A stretch of 40,201 nucleotides of DNA from Bacilli bacterium (GCA_017484065.1 JAFUTX010000007.1:1-40201), one strand, 5' to 3'; shown: positions 25,279 to 32,673, counted from the first letter of the stretch. Made by a program: numbers and translations. Notes: generated by a model from the sequence alone, not told the origin.

Positions 25279-25470
25279 AAAAAAAGGACAACACCAAAGG
25301 AGTGCTATAATGCACGGTGCCATCCTTAATTTAACTCTTAATTATAACGGTATTTAACCGGTAGCTGTTAACTACACTCCTAGGTAGATTAAATAAACTC
25401 ACCTTTTCGTTTTCACCAACCACGAACTCTCTATAAGGCTACATTTATTATTATCCTAATCTTCGCTTTA
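25279..25470 (-). ncRNA. T-box leader, serine specific
   Basis: T-box riboswitch reading on minus. Stem I holds the AG-bulge/loop sequence AGAGAGTTCGTGGTTGGTG. Stem pairs AATAAA/TTTATT and TAGG/CCTA frame a specifier loop whose 3' strand is TAATCTA, giving the Ser codon TCT at 25388-25386. The T-box core TGGCACC is at 25322-25316. The competing terminator pairs AAGGATGGCACC with GGTGTTGTCCTT (12 pairs, three wobbles) and ends in a seven-T tract (25285-25279). Uncharged tRNA-Ser should favour the antiterminator and expression of the DUF1653 gene and serS. Confidence 0.93.
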
Positions 25471-25478
25471 CAAGATAA

Positions 25479-25507
25479 ATTATATAATTAGATTAGATTG
25501 TTGTCAA
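25479..25507 (-). promoter_or_regulatory. Consensus promoter of the serine T-box operon
   Basis: On minus, exact TTGACA (25507-25502), 17 bases, exact TATAAT (25484-25479). It begins right after the stop codon of the preceding gene. Confidence 0.88.
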
Positions 25508-25509
25508 TT

Positions 25510-26067
25510 CTATTTCACAAATTTTAGTTTTAATATTTTTGTAAATTGTTGTTTTAAAATAGGCTTAGCATATTGTTCTTCCAACGCAATTACACTATTT
25601 TTGTATCTATCATACGCAAATTTGTAATCTCCTTTTTTTATAGCGTTTACACAAGCAATAATCACATTTTCATATATATAATTATAAATTACTTCATTTT
25701 TTTCAAAAGTATTTATTGCATTAACTATAATTGGAGCTATTTCATAATAGTGATTAATATCTTCTTTAGATACATAATTGTCTCTAAACCATCTTAAAGT
25801 TGTTAATTCTTCACAATTATCATTAAATTCTTGCATTTTATATTTCATACAAGCAGTAGTTAAATAACAACCAATATCAGTAGTTTCTTTTTCACCACTT
25901 GTAGTATCAACTATTGTTCCTTTTCCTGTTTCACTATCCCAATTAATATGAATAGAACTATGACTACCACTTGGATCTCCATCATAGAAGCTAACGTGAT
26001 CTTTACCTCTAGTATCTGTATGTACATCTATATACATACCTTTTTCATTTTCATATTTATCTGACAT
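25510..26067 (-). CDS. Unknown protein with CFI-box-like GCYLTTAC motif
   Basis: 185 residues. The N-terminal half has GMYIDVHTDTRGKDHVSFYDG and a SIHINWDSETGKGTIVD beta-hairpin. From residue 66, GCYLTTACMKYK is followed by ELTTLRWFRDNYVS and YYEIAPIIVNAI. This resembles the C-F-I-x-T-A ... L-R-x-F-R-D ... P pattern of CFI-box tails found on many otherwise unrelated bacterial proteins; their purpose is unknown. C66 and C72 may bind metal or form a disulfide. It is the last of three tightly packed genes; the ATG has AGGAGTGTGTAAAA before it. Confidence 0.65.
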   Translation of the reverse strand: MSDKYENEKGMYIDVHTDTRGKDHVSFYDGDPSGSHSSIHINWDSETGKGTIVDTTSGEKETTDIGCYLTTACMKYKMQEFNDNCEELTTLRWFRDNYVSKEDINHYYEIAPIIVNAINTFEKNEVIYNYIYENVIIACVNAIKKGDYKFAYDRYKNSVIALEEQYAKPILKQQFTKILKLKFVK

Positions 26068-26069
26068 TT

Positions 26070-26393
26070 TTACACACTCCTAACATTTTCAGATTTCCAA
26101 TACTTTTTAATATGACCAAAATCATATGATAATCTTTCAATATAATTTTCATTTATCGGTTCTGAAATAATATACTTATCAAACAAGTCATTTATCTCTT
26201 TATCAATAAATTCCAAATCCTTTACATTTATTTTTTTTAATGTTTTATTCTTTTTGTAACAAACATACCATTCTTGAATTTTATTTTTTATAACTAATAT
26301 ATTTTTTTTCTCAATATAAAAATCGTTTTCTATTATTTTATCAATATCTTCTAAAATTTTTGAGAAAAATGTATCGATATCTTTATTATTCAT
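26070..26393 (-). CDS. Unknown small helical protein
   Basis: 107 residues, mainly charged helix (KILEDIDKIIENDFYIEKK, then KDLEFIDKEINDLFDKYI). No motif, signal or membrane segment is recognised. Its ATG follows the stop codon of the upstream gene with no gap, and its stop is two bases from the start of the next, so it is translated within a three-gene unit. Confidence 0.62.
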   Translation of the reverse strand: MNNKDIDTFFSKILEDIDKIIENDFYIEKKNILVIKNKIQEWYVCYKKNKTLKKINVKDLEFIDKEINDLFDKYIISEPINENYIERLSYDFGHIKKYWKSENVRSV

Positions 26394-26801
26394 TTATCTT
26401 TCATCCTTTGCATTAGAAAGGGCTATTCTTTTTAATTGTTTTACTTTAATAGTTTCATTTTGAGTTTTTTCTTCATTAAAATATGGTATTAAAGAATACT
26501 TATCTACAAAATGCTCTCCGTCTCTGGTAGGATTACTTTTAAGTGGATATACTTCATATCCTAAATCAGTTAATATTCTTTCTTTTAAAGTTTCAATATT
26601 ATTTAATAAAACATAATTATTCTTTTTTGTTTTAATTAATACTGCATTTTCTATTGCTATTTCAGCCCAGTAATTTATATGTCCTAAAGTAACAGACCCA
26701 ACTTGACAATCCCCTTCAAATTGTCTCTCACCATATCTATTATAGTTTTCTACGTTAATACATTTTTTTATTGTTCCAACATAAATATCTTTTTGTTTCA
26801 T
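26394..26801 (-). CDS. Unknown protein, first gene of a three-gene unit
   Basis: 135 residues. It has a beta-rich N-terminus (DIYVGTIKKC, GSVTLGHINYWAEIAIENAVLIKT), then NNYVLLNNIETLKERIL and a basic C-terminus. The family is not recognised; the strands recall small DUF proteins near immunity or phage genes, but nothing specific supports that. AAAGAAGGTTCATT precedes the ATG, and a promoter lies just upstream. Confidence 0.62.
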   Translation of the reverse strand: MKQKDIYVGTIKKCINVENYNRYGERQFEGDCQVGSVTLGHINYWAEIAIENAVLIKTKKNNYVLLNNIETLKERILTDLGYEVYPLKSNPTRDGEHFVDKYSLIPYFNEEKTQNETIKVKQLKRIALSNAKDER

Positions 26802-26828
26802 AATGAACCTTCTTTCAAAAGTAAATTT

Positions 26829-26856
26829 ATTATATCAAATTATTAACTAAAAGCAA
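26829..26856 (-). promoter_or_regulatory. Promoter of the three-gene unknown unit
   Basis: On minus, TTGCTT (26856-26851), 16 bases, TATAAT (26834-26829). It begins at the T-tract of the sufU terminator. Confidence 0.65.
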
Positions 26857-26895
26857 TAAAAAAAGAATACATTATTTTTTATCAATGTATTCTTT
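26857..26895 (-). terminator. Intrinsic terminator of the suf operon
   Basis: AAAGAATACATT and AATGTATTCTTT form a 12-base stem (minus) with a 10-base loop, then a T-tract. It overlaps the sufU stop codon at 26872-26874. Confidence 0.87.
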
Positions 26896-27303
26896 TAAAG
26901 CTTTCTTAATTCCTACATAAGGAAGTAGTGCACAATGTTTACGATTATTTTGTTTATATATTTCATTATAAACTATACCCTCATTAAGTAAATCACTATC
27001 ATATTCTTTTTCTTCAACCATATTTTCAAAATTATCAATATATTCATAGGCTTCTTCAACTGTTTTACCAATTAAATTATGAATCATAATCGATGTTGAA
27101 GATGTTGAGATAGCGCAAGCTTCACCCATAAATTTTAAATCAACTATTTTATTTTCTTCTACTTTTAAATAAAGATCAATATTATCAATACATGATTCAT
27201 TATTAGTATTAACTTTTATATAACTATCATCATTAACTTGTTCTTTATTAAATGGGTGCATATAGTTTTCTAACATTATTTCTCTTTTTAAATTTTCGTC
27301 CAT
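26872..27303 (-). CDS. sufU: SufU, sulfur-transfer partner of SufS
   Basis: IscU-like zinc protein of 143 residues that accepts sulfur from SufS in Gram-positive SUF systems. The cysteines are C38 (ESCID), C63 (EACAISTSSTSIM) and C124 (RKHCALLPYVG), with D40 as the fourth zinc ligand. The first motif reads CID where SufU proteins normally have CGD. The insertion between the second and third cysteines that marks SufU over IscU is present. The start overlaps the sufS stop (TAATG), so translation is coupled; it is the last gene of the operon. Confidence 0.92.
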   Translation of the reverse strand: MDENLKREIMLENYMHPFNKEQVNDDSYIKVNTNNESCIDNIDLYLKVEENKIVDLKFMGEACAISTSSTSIMIHNLIGKTVEEAYEYIDNFENMVEEKEYDSDLLNEGIVYNEIYKQNNRKHCALLPYVGIKKALKEYIDKK

Positions 27304-28499
27304 TATAACATCTCTTTCAATATTTTATCTTTATCTTTTAATAATTCTACTAAATTATCTATTTCTTCTTCAGTATTATAGATATATAAACTTACCCGAC
27401 AAGTGTTGGTAACTCCTACTCCTTTTTTTAAGTTTTTAGCACAATGTGATCCTGCTCTTACACAAATATTATATTTATTTAAGTAATAAGCAACATCTTG
27501 ACTAAATATACCATCTACATTAAATGCAACTATTCCACTATCACTTTCTAAATTAATAATATCTATATGAGGTATTTTAATTAATTTATCTATTAAATAC
27601 TTTCTTAAATGTTGTTCATGATGTAAAACATTATCCATCCCGATATTATTTAAATATTTTATTGCTTCACCAAAAGCGATAACTCCTGCTATATTAGGTG
27701 TTCCTGCTTCTAGCCTAGCTGGTAGTTCTTTTAAATAGACTTCAGTTGGTGAATCAAATGATTCATTCATACCTCCGCCATATACTGTAGGTTTTAATTC
27801 ATCAAGCAATTCTTTTTTCCCATAAAGAACTCCTACTCCGGTAGGTCCTAACATTTTATGAGCAGAAAAAGCTAAGAAATCACAATCTAAATCTTGAACA
27901 TCGATTTTCATATGAGGTACACTTTGAGCACCATCAACTACAACAAATATATCTAATTCGTGCGCATACTTACATATTTCTTTAATTGGCCTTACATCTC
28001 CAACTACATTGGTAATATGGGCTAAAGATATAACTTTTGTTTTATCAGTTACTACTTTTTTTAAATTATCTAAAGTAACATATAAGTTATCATCTAATGG
28101 AATATATTTAACTACTATTCCTAAATCACTTACAAGTTTAAACCATGGTATAACATTAGAAGCATGCTCACTAATAGTTAATATTACTTCATCGCCACTC
28201 TCTAAATATTCACCAAAGAAACCAAAAATAATTTTATTTAATGAATCAGTAGCACCACTAGTAAATATTACTTCTTCTTTCTCTTTAGCATTAATAAACT
28301 TTTTAACTAAATCCCTAGTATTTTCATATTCCATATCTACTTTATATGATATATCATAGTCTCCTCTATGAGCATTAGCACTATAGTTTTCATAATAATC
28401 AGTAGTTTTTTCTATTACACAATATGGCTTTAATGTTGTAGCGCCATTATCAAAATAAATTATATCTTGTTTAAGCATTGGAAAATCTTCTCTATTCAT
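27303..28499 (-). CDS. sufS: Cysteine desulfurase SufS
   Basis: PLP enzyme (398 residues) that removes sulfur from cysteine, giving alanine and a persulfide for Fe-S cluster assembly. IYFDNGATTLKP starts the fold, and SANAHRGDY follows. The PLP lysine is K215 (FSAHKMLGPTG), the PLP aspartate lies in VVVDGAQS, and the persulfide cysteine is C353 (VRAGSHCAK). The RAGSHCA sequence is that of group II SufS/CsdA types. Gene order places it after sufD and before sufU. Confidence 0.95.
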   Translation of the reverse strand: MNREDFPMLKQDIIYFDNGATTLKPYCVIEKTTDYYENYSANAHRGDYDISYKVDMEYENTRDLVKKFINAKEKEEVIFTSGATDSLNKIIFGFFGEYLESGDEVILTISEHASNVIPWFKLVSDLGIVVKYIPLDDNLYVTLDNLKKVVTDKTKVISLAHITNVVGDVRPIKEICKYAHELDIFVVVDGAQSVPHMKIDVQDLDCDFLAFSAHKMLGPTGVGVLYGKKELLDELKPTVYGGGMNESFDSPTEVYLKELPARLEAGTPNIAGVIAFGEAIKYLNNIGMDNVLHHEQHLRKYLIDKLIKIPHIDIINLESDSGIVAFNVDGIFSQDVAYYLNKYNICVRAGSHCAKNLKKGVGVTNTCRVSLYIYNTEEEIDNLVELLKDKDKILKEML

Positions 28500-28520
28500 T
28501 ATACACCTCCTCTTATTTTT

Positions 28521-29171
28521 TTATTTAAAACTATCAGGTAAATTTTTATAAATAAAACCATTCTCTATTAGTTTACTAGCAACATCTTTACTTAATCCTT
28601 TACATTGTAAATTAAATAAATCTGTCTTGTTTATATTACTAACTATCATCTTATGATTAGCAACTACTTCTTCAGTATCAATAAGTAATTCTGGTTTCAT
28701 TTCAATATATTTATCCGTAATACTTAGACCTTTTAAATCTTCTAATATTTCATTGTTTTTAGTATCTTTATCTACAATACCAGTACTTTTTAAATAAACA
28801 TTGCCATCTTTATTTATAGTTCTAAATATAAATTCACCTAAGGAATCATTACCCATTAAATGATTAGTAACTATTATATCTATGTTACGATTAGCTATTA
28901 AACTATAATTAAACCTACATTTACTATTATTACTTTGATTAATAGTTATATTCATTTTATCTATAGCATTATTATTTAATTTATTAAAAGTTAAATTACT
29001 ATTATCTTCTAAATTAATAATTAAATTAAGATTACTGCTATTAATATCATTAATTACTACATTACCAACTATATTTAAAGTAATATTATCTTTTTTAAAT
29101 TCTATATTATATTCATTATTTTCTAATGATGTTAAATCATTATCTATTATTATTTTATTCATCATTTTCAT
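28521..29171 (-). CDS. sufD: Short SufB/SufD-type scaffold protein
   Basis: About 216 residues, half the length of usual SufB or SufD (about 430-470). The family signature is in the C-terminal third: MKPELLIDTEEVVANHKMIV, then DLFNLQCKGLSKDVASKLIENGFI, the P-x-L-x-I ... V-x-A-x-H ... L-F-x-L-x-x-[RK]-G-x-x pattern with the conserved His. The N-terminal domain of full-length proteins is absent and the beta-helix is shortened. It overlaps sufC by about 17 bases and precedes sufS. Several in-frame starts exist (29177 GTG; ATGs at 29171, 29165 and 29162), none with a strong ribosome site. It may be an intact minimal scaffold, since the gene has no frameshift and lies in an orderly operon. Confidence 0.8.
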   Translation of the reverse strand: MKMMNKIIIDNDLTSLENNEYNIEFKKDNITLNIVGNVVINDINSSNLNLIINLEDNSNLTFNKLNNNAIDKMNITINQSNNSKCRFNYSLIANRNIDIIVTNHLMGNDSLGEFIFRTINKDGNVYLKSTGIVDKDTKNNEILEDLKGLSITDKYIEMKPELLIDTEEVVANHKMIVSNINKTDLFNLQCKGLSKDVASKLIENGFIYKNLPDSFK

Positions 29172-29916
29172 TATCACTCACAATATTAGCTGATGTATAT
29201 TTACTAAATCCATATTTATCTATATCTTTAGCAAGCTTTACATCACCATTAGAAACAATTTCGCCGTTTTTTAGTACATGAACATAATCTGGTTTAATAT
29301 AATCAAGAAGTTTAACATGATGAGTAATAATTAATATACTTGGTTTATATTCTTCATAATATTCATTGATAGATTCAGTAACAATTTTTAAAGCATCGAC
29401 ATCTAAACCACTATCTATTTCATCTAAGATTATAAATGATGGCTCTAGCATCCACATATGTAATAGTTCATTCTTTTTCTTTTCTCCACCACTCATGCCT
29501 AAATTAACATCACGATGAATAAAACTTTTAGGAATATCTAGTTTATTACAAATAGTTTCCATTCTTTTATTAAATTCAAATATATTTACTTGTTTATTAC
29601 TTCTTAATGATAGAGATGTTCTTAAAAGCTCAGCATTAGTAATACCTTCTATTTCAACTGGGTTTTGATTTAATAAAAATAAACCCTTATTACTAATTAA
29701 ATTAGGTTCTAAACCTATTAGCTGCTCATTATTATATTTAATACTTCCACTTATTTGATATTGAGGATTATTAAATATTGCTTGGCTAATTGTACTTTTA
29801 CCAGCTCCATTAGGACCCATAAGTACATGTATTTCTCCATCGTTAATTATTAAATTTAAATTATTAATAATAGTTTTATCTAAAACACTAACGTTTAAAT
29901 TCTTAATTTCTAACAT
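29155..29916 (-). CDS. sufC: Fe-S assembly ATPase SufC
   Basis: ABC-type ATPase of the SUF scaffold complex, 253 residues, soluble. Walker A GPNGAGKS (34-41), signature MSGGEKKK (141-148), Walker B FIILDEIDSGLD (161-172) and the switch histidine in ITHH. The SufC-specific DEIDSGLDVDALK is intact. It heads the sufC-sufD-sufS-sufU run. A TATAAT at 29939-29934, at the 3' end of the preceding gene, may be its promoter, though the -35 box is poor. Confidence 0.95.
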   Translation of the reverse strand: MLEIKNLNVSVLDKTIINNLNLIINDGEIHVLMGPNGAGKSTISQAIFNNPQYQISGSIKYNNEQLIGLEPNLISNKGLFLLNQNPVEIEGITNAELLRTSLSLRSNKQVNIFEFNKRMETICNKLDIPKSFIHRDVNLGMSGGEKKKNELLHMWMLEPSFIILDEIDSGLDVDALKIVTESINEYYEEYKPSILIITHHVKLLDYIKPDYVHVLKNGEIVSNGDVKLAKDIDKYGFSKYTSANIVSDNENDE

Positions 29917-29939
29917 AAAAAACCACCGAGGTTATTATA

Positions 29940-30521
29940 CTACATATTTTTTAGAAATAAAATACTTCGCTTTCTTTTAATTAAATATTCTTCTAAGCAA
30001 TAATTGTTTTCATATATTTCTTTGGCAACATCACCAACAAAACGATAGTGCCATGGTTCATAATTAACATTAGTTATATCTACTTTATCCTTCGGGTATC
30101 TTAAAATAAAACCATATTTATATGAGTTATTCATTAACCATTTTTGAGTCGCAGTATTTTCTTGTTCTATTTCTAATTCTTGATATGATTTATCAACTAT
30201 ATCTAAAGCCAACCCAGTTTGGTGTTCACTAGTATTAGGTATTGCAACCCATTTACTTGCTAGTTCATAAGCATCTTCATAATTATAATTATTATCGATA
30301 TAGTACCTTACTTTACGATTAAATAAATACTCTTGTCTTTCTTTAGTTCGATATGCTGATACTATTAAAGGATTTAAACCTATAATAATCATATCATTTA
30401 TCATTTTATCTAAATAAACATATATTCTTTTATCAATTTCATTATCTTGATACTTTGTTAAGTCAACATAGTAATTATCGCTTAAATAATTATCTTTATT
30501 TACTAATATCAAATTCCACAT
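29940..30521 (-). CDS. VanY-type D-Ala-D-Ala carboxypeptidase (M15)
   Basis: 193 residues from MWNLILVNKD. The M15B zinc motifs are intact: SAYRTKERQEYLF, S98-E-H100-QTGLALD107 and E155-PWH158. Such enzymes trim D-Ala-D-Ala stem peptides; VanY-type members influence glycopeptide susceptibility. No signal peptide or anchor is present at the N-terminus, so either it acts inside the cell or export is unconventional. The ATG at 30521 has AGGTGATAATT before it. Its only credible promoter lies about 230 bases upstream, carries the response-regulator-like repeats and must read through a terminator-like hairpin. Confidence 0.88.
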   Translation of the reverse strand: MWNLILVNKDNYLSDNYYVDLTKYQDNEIDKRIYVYLDKMINDMIIIGLNPLIVSAYRTKERQEYLFNRKVRYYIDNNYNYEDAYELASKWVAIPNTSEHQTGLALDIVDKSYQELEIEQENTATQKWLMNNSYKYGFILRYPKDKVDITNVNYEPWHYRFVGDVAKEIYENNYCLEEYLIKRKRSILFLKNM

Positions 30522-30547
30522 AATTATCACCTACAAAATTATATATG

Positions 30548-30584
30548 AAAAAAGATTGATTATACAACTAAATAATCAATCTTT
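30548..30584 (-). terminator. Terminator or attenuator before the vanY-like gene
   Basis: A perfect 13-base stem, AAAGATTGATTAT (30551-30563 on plus) with its complement at 30572-30584, loop of eight, then TTTTTTC on minus. It ends only about 15 bases before the vanY ribosome site, and no usable promoter lies after it. It could end the two-component transcript, or attenuate vanY. Confidence 0.8.
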
Positions 30585-30754
30585 ATCATGAGTGTACTTG
30601 TGCGAATTATTATTTATATTTAAAAATTATTATATTTGTTTGTTATTATTTCTTATCTTTATCTAATCATTTACCACCACCTTTAGTGTTAAGCTTTTCA
30701 AAGTATTAGAGTGGAACACTAAGTTTAAGCTTATCTTTTTTTCTTTCTATATGC
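30585..30754 (-). other. Leader region between promoter and hairpin
   Basis: No protein gene is seen. On minus it has an inverted repeat TTAGTGTT/AACACTAA (30722-30715 and 30690-30683), two copies of AAGCTT around it that allow alternative pairing, then AAAGGTGGTGGTAAATG, a ribosome-like site before a three-codon frame. It could be a folded leader or a small RNA. Confidence 0.4.
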
Positions 30755-30787
30755 ATTATAAATAATGAAGATTGAATAAAGATTGAA
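30755..30787 (-). promoter_or_regulatory. Promoter with direct-repeat operator upstream of the vanY leader
   Basis: On minus, TTCAAT at 30787-30782 and again at 30776-30771 (11-base period), then 10 bases, then TATAAT (30760-30755). No -35 box is present; the repeats take its place, as with PhoB/OmpR-type activators. The same arrangement stands before the two-component operon. Confidence 0.6.
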
Positions 30788-30793
30788 AAATAA

Positions 30794-31948
30794 TTATAAT
30801 TCTACAATAAATTTAGTTATATTATCTTCTGATTCTACATGAATCTTACCACTATGTTTATTAACAATACTTTTAGCTATTGATAAACCTATACCATAAC
30901 TATTACTATTTCTATTTCTTGATTTATCTATACGATAAAACCTTTCAAATATTTTTTCTTGTTCTTCCTTAGGAATAGTTTTACCACTATTAACTACTTC
31001 TATATTAATTTTATTTTTGTGCTTACTCATATTTATTAATACATCACTATTATCATCAGCATGTTTAATAGCATTGTCAACTAGGATATATATTAATTGT
31101 TTAATTTGATCTTCATTACCTATATACTTAATATCTTCTAATATATTTTCTTTTAGGTTAATCTTCTTTTCAAATGCTACACTTTCAAATGCTAATACTG
31201 AAGACGCTATTGCTTTAGATAGATTAAATTCATTAAATACTACTTCACTCTCTTCTACTTTAGTTAAAGATAATAAACTATTTACTAGACCATTCATTCT
31301 TACAGATTCTTTACTTATATTATCTAACCATTTATTATTTTTAATATCTTCTTCTAATAATTCACAGTTAGCATTAATGATAGTCAACGGTGTTTTAAGT
31401 TCATGTGAAGCATCTGATATAAATTGTTTTTGTTTTTTAAATGCTTCATCTACTGGTTCAACAATCCATTTAACTATTTTTAAAGAAATATAATAACCAC
31501 TTATTACTCCTAAAATAAATATACATAAAGATACGATAAATATATTTTTTATATAATTATCTGCTATTGTATTATCCATTAAAACAATTTTAATTTCATT
31601 ATTTTTCTTATTTATCTTATAAACATATTTATCTATATGTCCATTTACATTATCACTATTAATTATCTTATTAACTATTTTATTAATATTCTCTTCTTCT
31701 ACATTGCTATCATTAGTTAAATATGTTAAATTATTACCATTAACATCAATATAATAAATAGTTTCAAAATTATGTATTTTATCATTGTTAATATTTTCAA
31801 ATCCTATAGCTCGATCTAATCTTTTATATGATTCTTCTCTAGAATTACTAAAATTTATTATATTAATTACCATTAATACTATTCCTAAAGATAAAGTTAA
31901 ACTAGTAAAAACAGTTATAAAGACTTTATTTCTTAATTTTTTTATCAT
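30794..31948 (-). CDS. Sensor histidine kinase
   Basis: 384 residues. TM1 is at about 10-32, an extracytoplasmic sensor region follows to about 133, then TM2 at 134-156. The H-box FISDASHELKTPLTI has H182. The ATP domain has the N-box LVDNAIKHADDN, the F-box FERFYRIDKSRNRN and the G-box YGIGLSIAKSIV. Class I kinase that phosphorylates the adjacent regulator. The start overlaps the regulator's stop (ATGA). Position between vanY and a beta-lactamase-like gene suggests a cell-wall signal; the ligand is unknown. Confidence 0.93.
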   Translation of the reverse strand: MIKKLRNKVFITVFTSLTLSLGIVLMVINIINFSNSREESYKRLDRAIGFENINNDKIHNFETIYYIDVNGNNLTYLTNDSNVEEENINKIVNKIINSDNVNGHIDKYVYKINKKNNEIKIVLMDNTIADNYIKNIFIVSLCIFILGVISGYYISLKIVKWIVEPVDEAFKKQKQFISDASHELKTPLTIINANCELLEEDIKNNKWLDNISKESVRMNGLVNSLLSLTKVEESEVVFNEFNLSKAIASSVLAFESVAFEKKINLKENILEDIKYIGNEDQIKQLIYILVDNAIKHADDNSDVLINMSKHKNKINIEVVNSGKTIPKEEQEKIFERFYRIDKSRNRNSNSYGIGLSIAKSIVNKHSGKIHVESEDNITKFIVEL

Positions 31949-32619
31949 TTTGACTCCTCTAATTTATAACCAACATTACGCATTGCTTTAATATTTACTT
32001 TCGAATTAATAAACTTAAATTTTTTTCTTAAAAAAGATACATATACTTCAACATTATTATATTCCGTATCACTTTCAAGTCCCCAAAGTTTTTCTGCAAT
32101 CTGTTCTCTCGTAATAATTTGGTCTTTATTCTTAATGAAATATTCTAATAATTGATATTCTTTAGCACTTAGTCTAACATTCATTTTATCAGTTTTTATT
32201 TCATTATTCTTACTATCTAAAGTAATATCTCCATAAGTTAAATCATCTACTACTACAGTGCCACTACGTCTTGATATAGCATTTACTCTTGCTATTAATT
32301 CTTTAATTTGGAACGGCTTAGTTAAATAATCATCTGCTCCTAAATTTAAGCCACTTATTTTATCATCTAATTCACTTTTAGCAGTCAACATAATAGTCGG
32401 AGTGGTAATACCATCACTTCTTAAAGTTTTAATTATTTCAAATCCATCCATACTTGGTAACATAACATCTAATATAATAGCGTCATAAATACCAGTTGAG
32501 GCTTCTAAATAACCATCATAACCATCGTAGATAGTATCAACTATAAAGTTTTCTCTAACAAATACTTCTTTAATAGTTTCTGCTAATACTTCTTCATCTT
32601 CAATTATTAATAAACGCAT
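31945..32619 (-). CDS. OmpR/PhoB-family response regulator
   Basis: 224 residues. The receiver domain has the acidic pair E7-D8, the phospho-acceptor D51 (ILDVMLPSMDG), T79 and K101 (LTKPF). The winged-helix domain carries EYQLLEYFIKNKDQIITREQI and the recognition helix NNVEVYVSFLRKKF. It ends in TGA, which here must be a stop codon. The ATG has GGGAGATGATTTT upstream. It is probably autoregulated through the TTCAAT direct repeats in its own promoter. Confidence 0.95.
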   Translation of the reverse strand: MRLLIIEDEEVLAETIKEVFVRENFIVDTIYDGYDGYLEASTGIYDAIILDVMLPSMDGFEIIKTLRSDGITTPTIMLTAKSELDDKISGLNLGADDYLTKPFQIKELIARVNAISRRSGTVVVDDLTYGDITLDSKNNEIKTDKMNVRLSAKEYQLLEYFIKNKDQIITREQIAEKLWGLESDTEYNNVEVYVSFLRKKFKFINSKVNIKAMRNVGYKLEESK

Positions 32620-32641
32620 AAAATCATCTCCCTAACTCAAT

Positions 32642-32673
32642 ATTTTAATGCTAAACATTGAATTAAAATTGAA
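32642..32673 (-). promoter_or_regulatory. Promoter with direct-repeat operator of the two-component operon
   Basis: On minus, TTCAAT at 32673-32668 and 32662-32657 (11-base period), 9 bases, then TAAAAT (32647-32642). It matches the layout at 30755-30787. Confidence 0.58.

Noticed and set aside
28009-28359. Plus-strand frame opposite sufS
   Set aside because: Antisense shadow of a conserved gene; no ribosome site and no recognisable domain.
30538-30567. TTGTAT-18-TATAAT promoter directly before vanY
   Set aside because: Transcription from it would start within the ribosome site, so it would not give a translatable message.
30702-30752. Possible 16-residue peptide MHIERKKDKLKLSVPL in the vanY leader
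   Set aside because: Its ATG lies at the predicted transcription start with no ribosome site; too weak to call a leader peptide.
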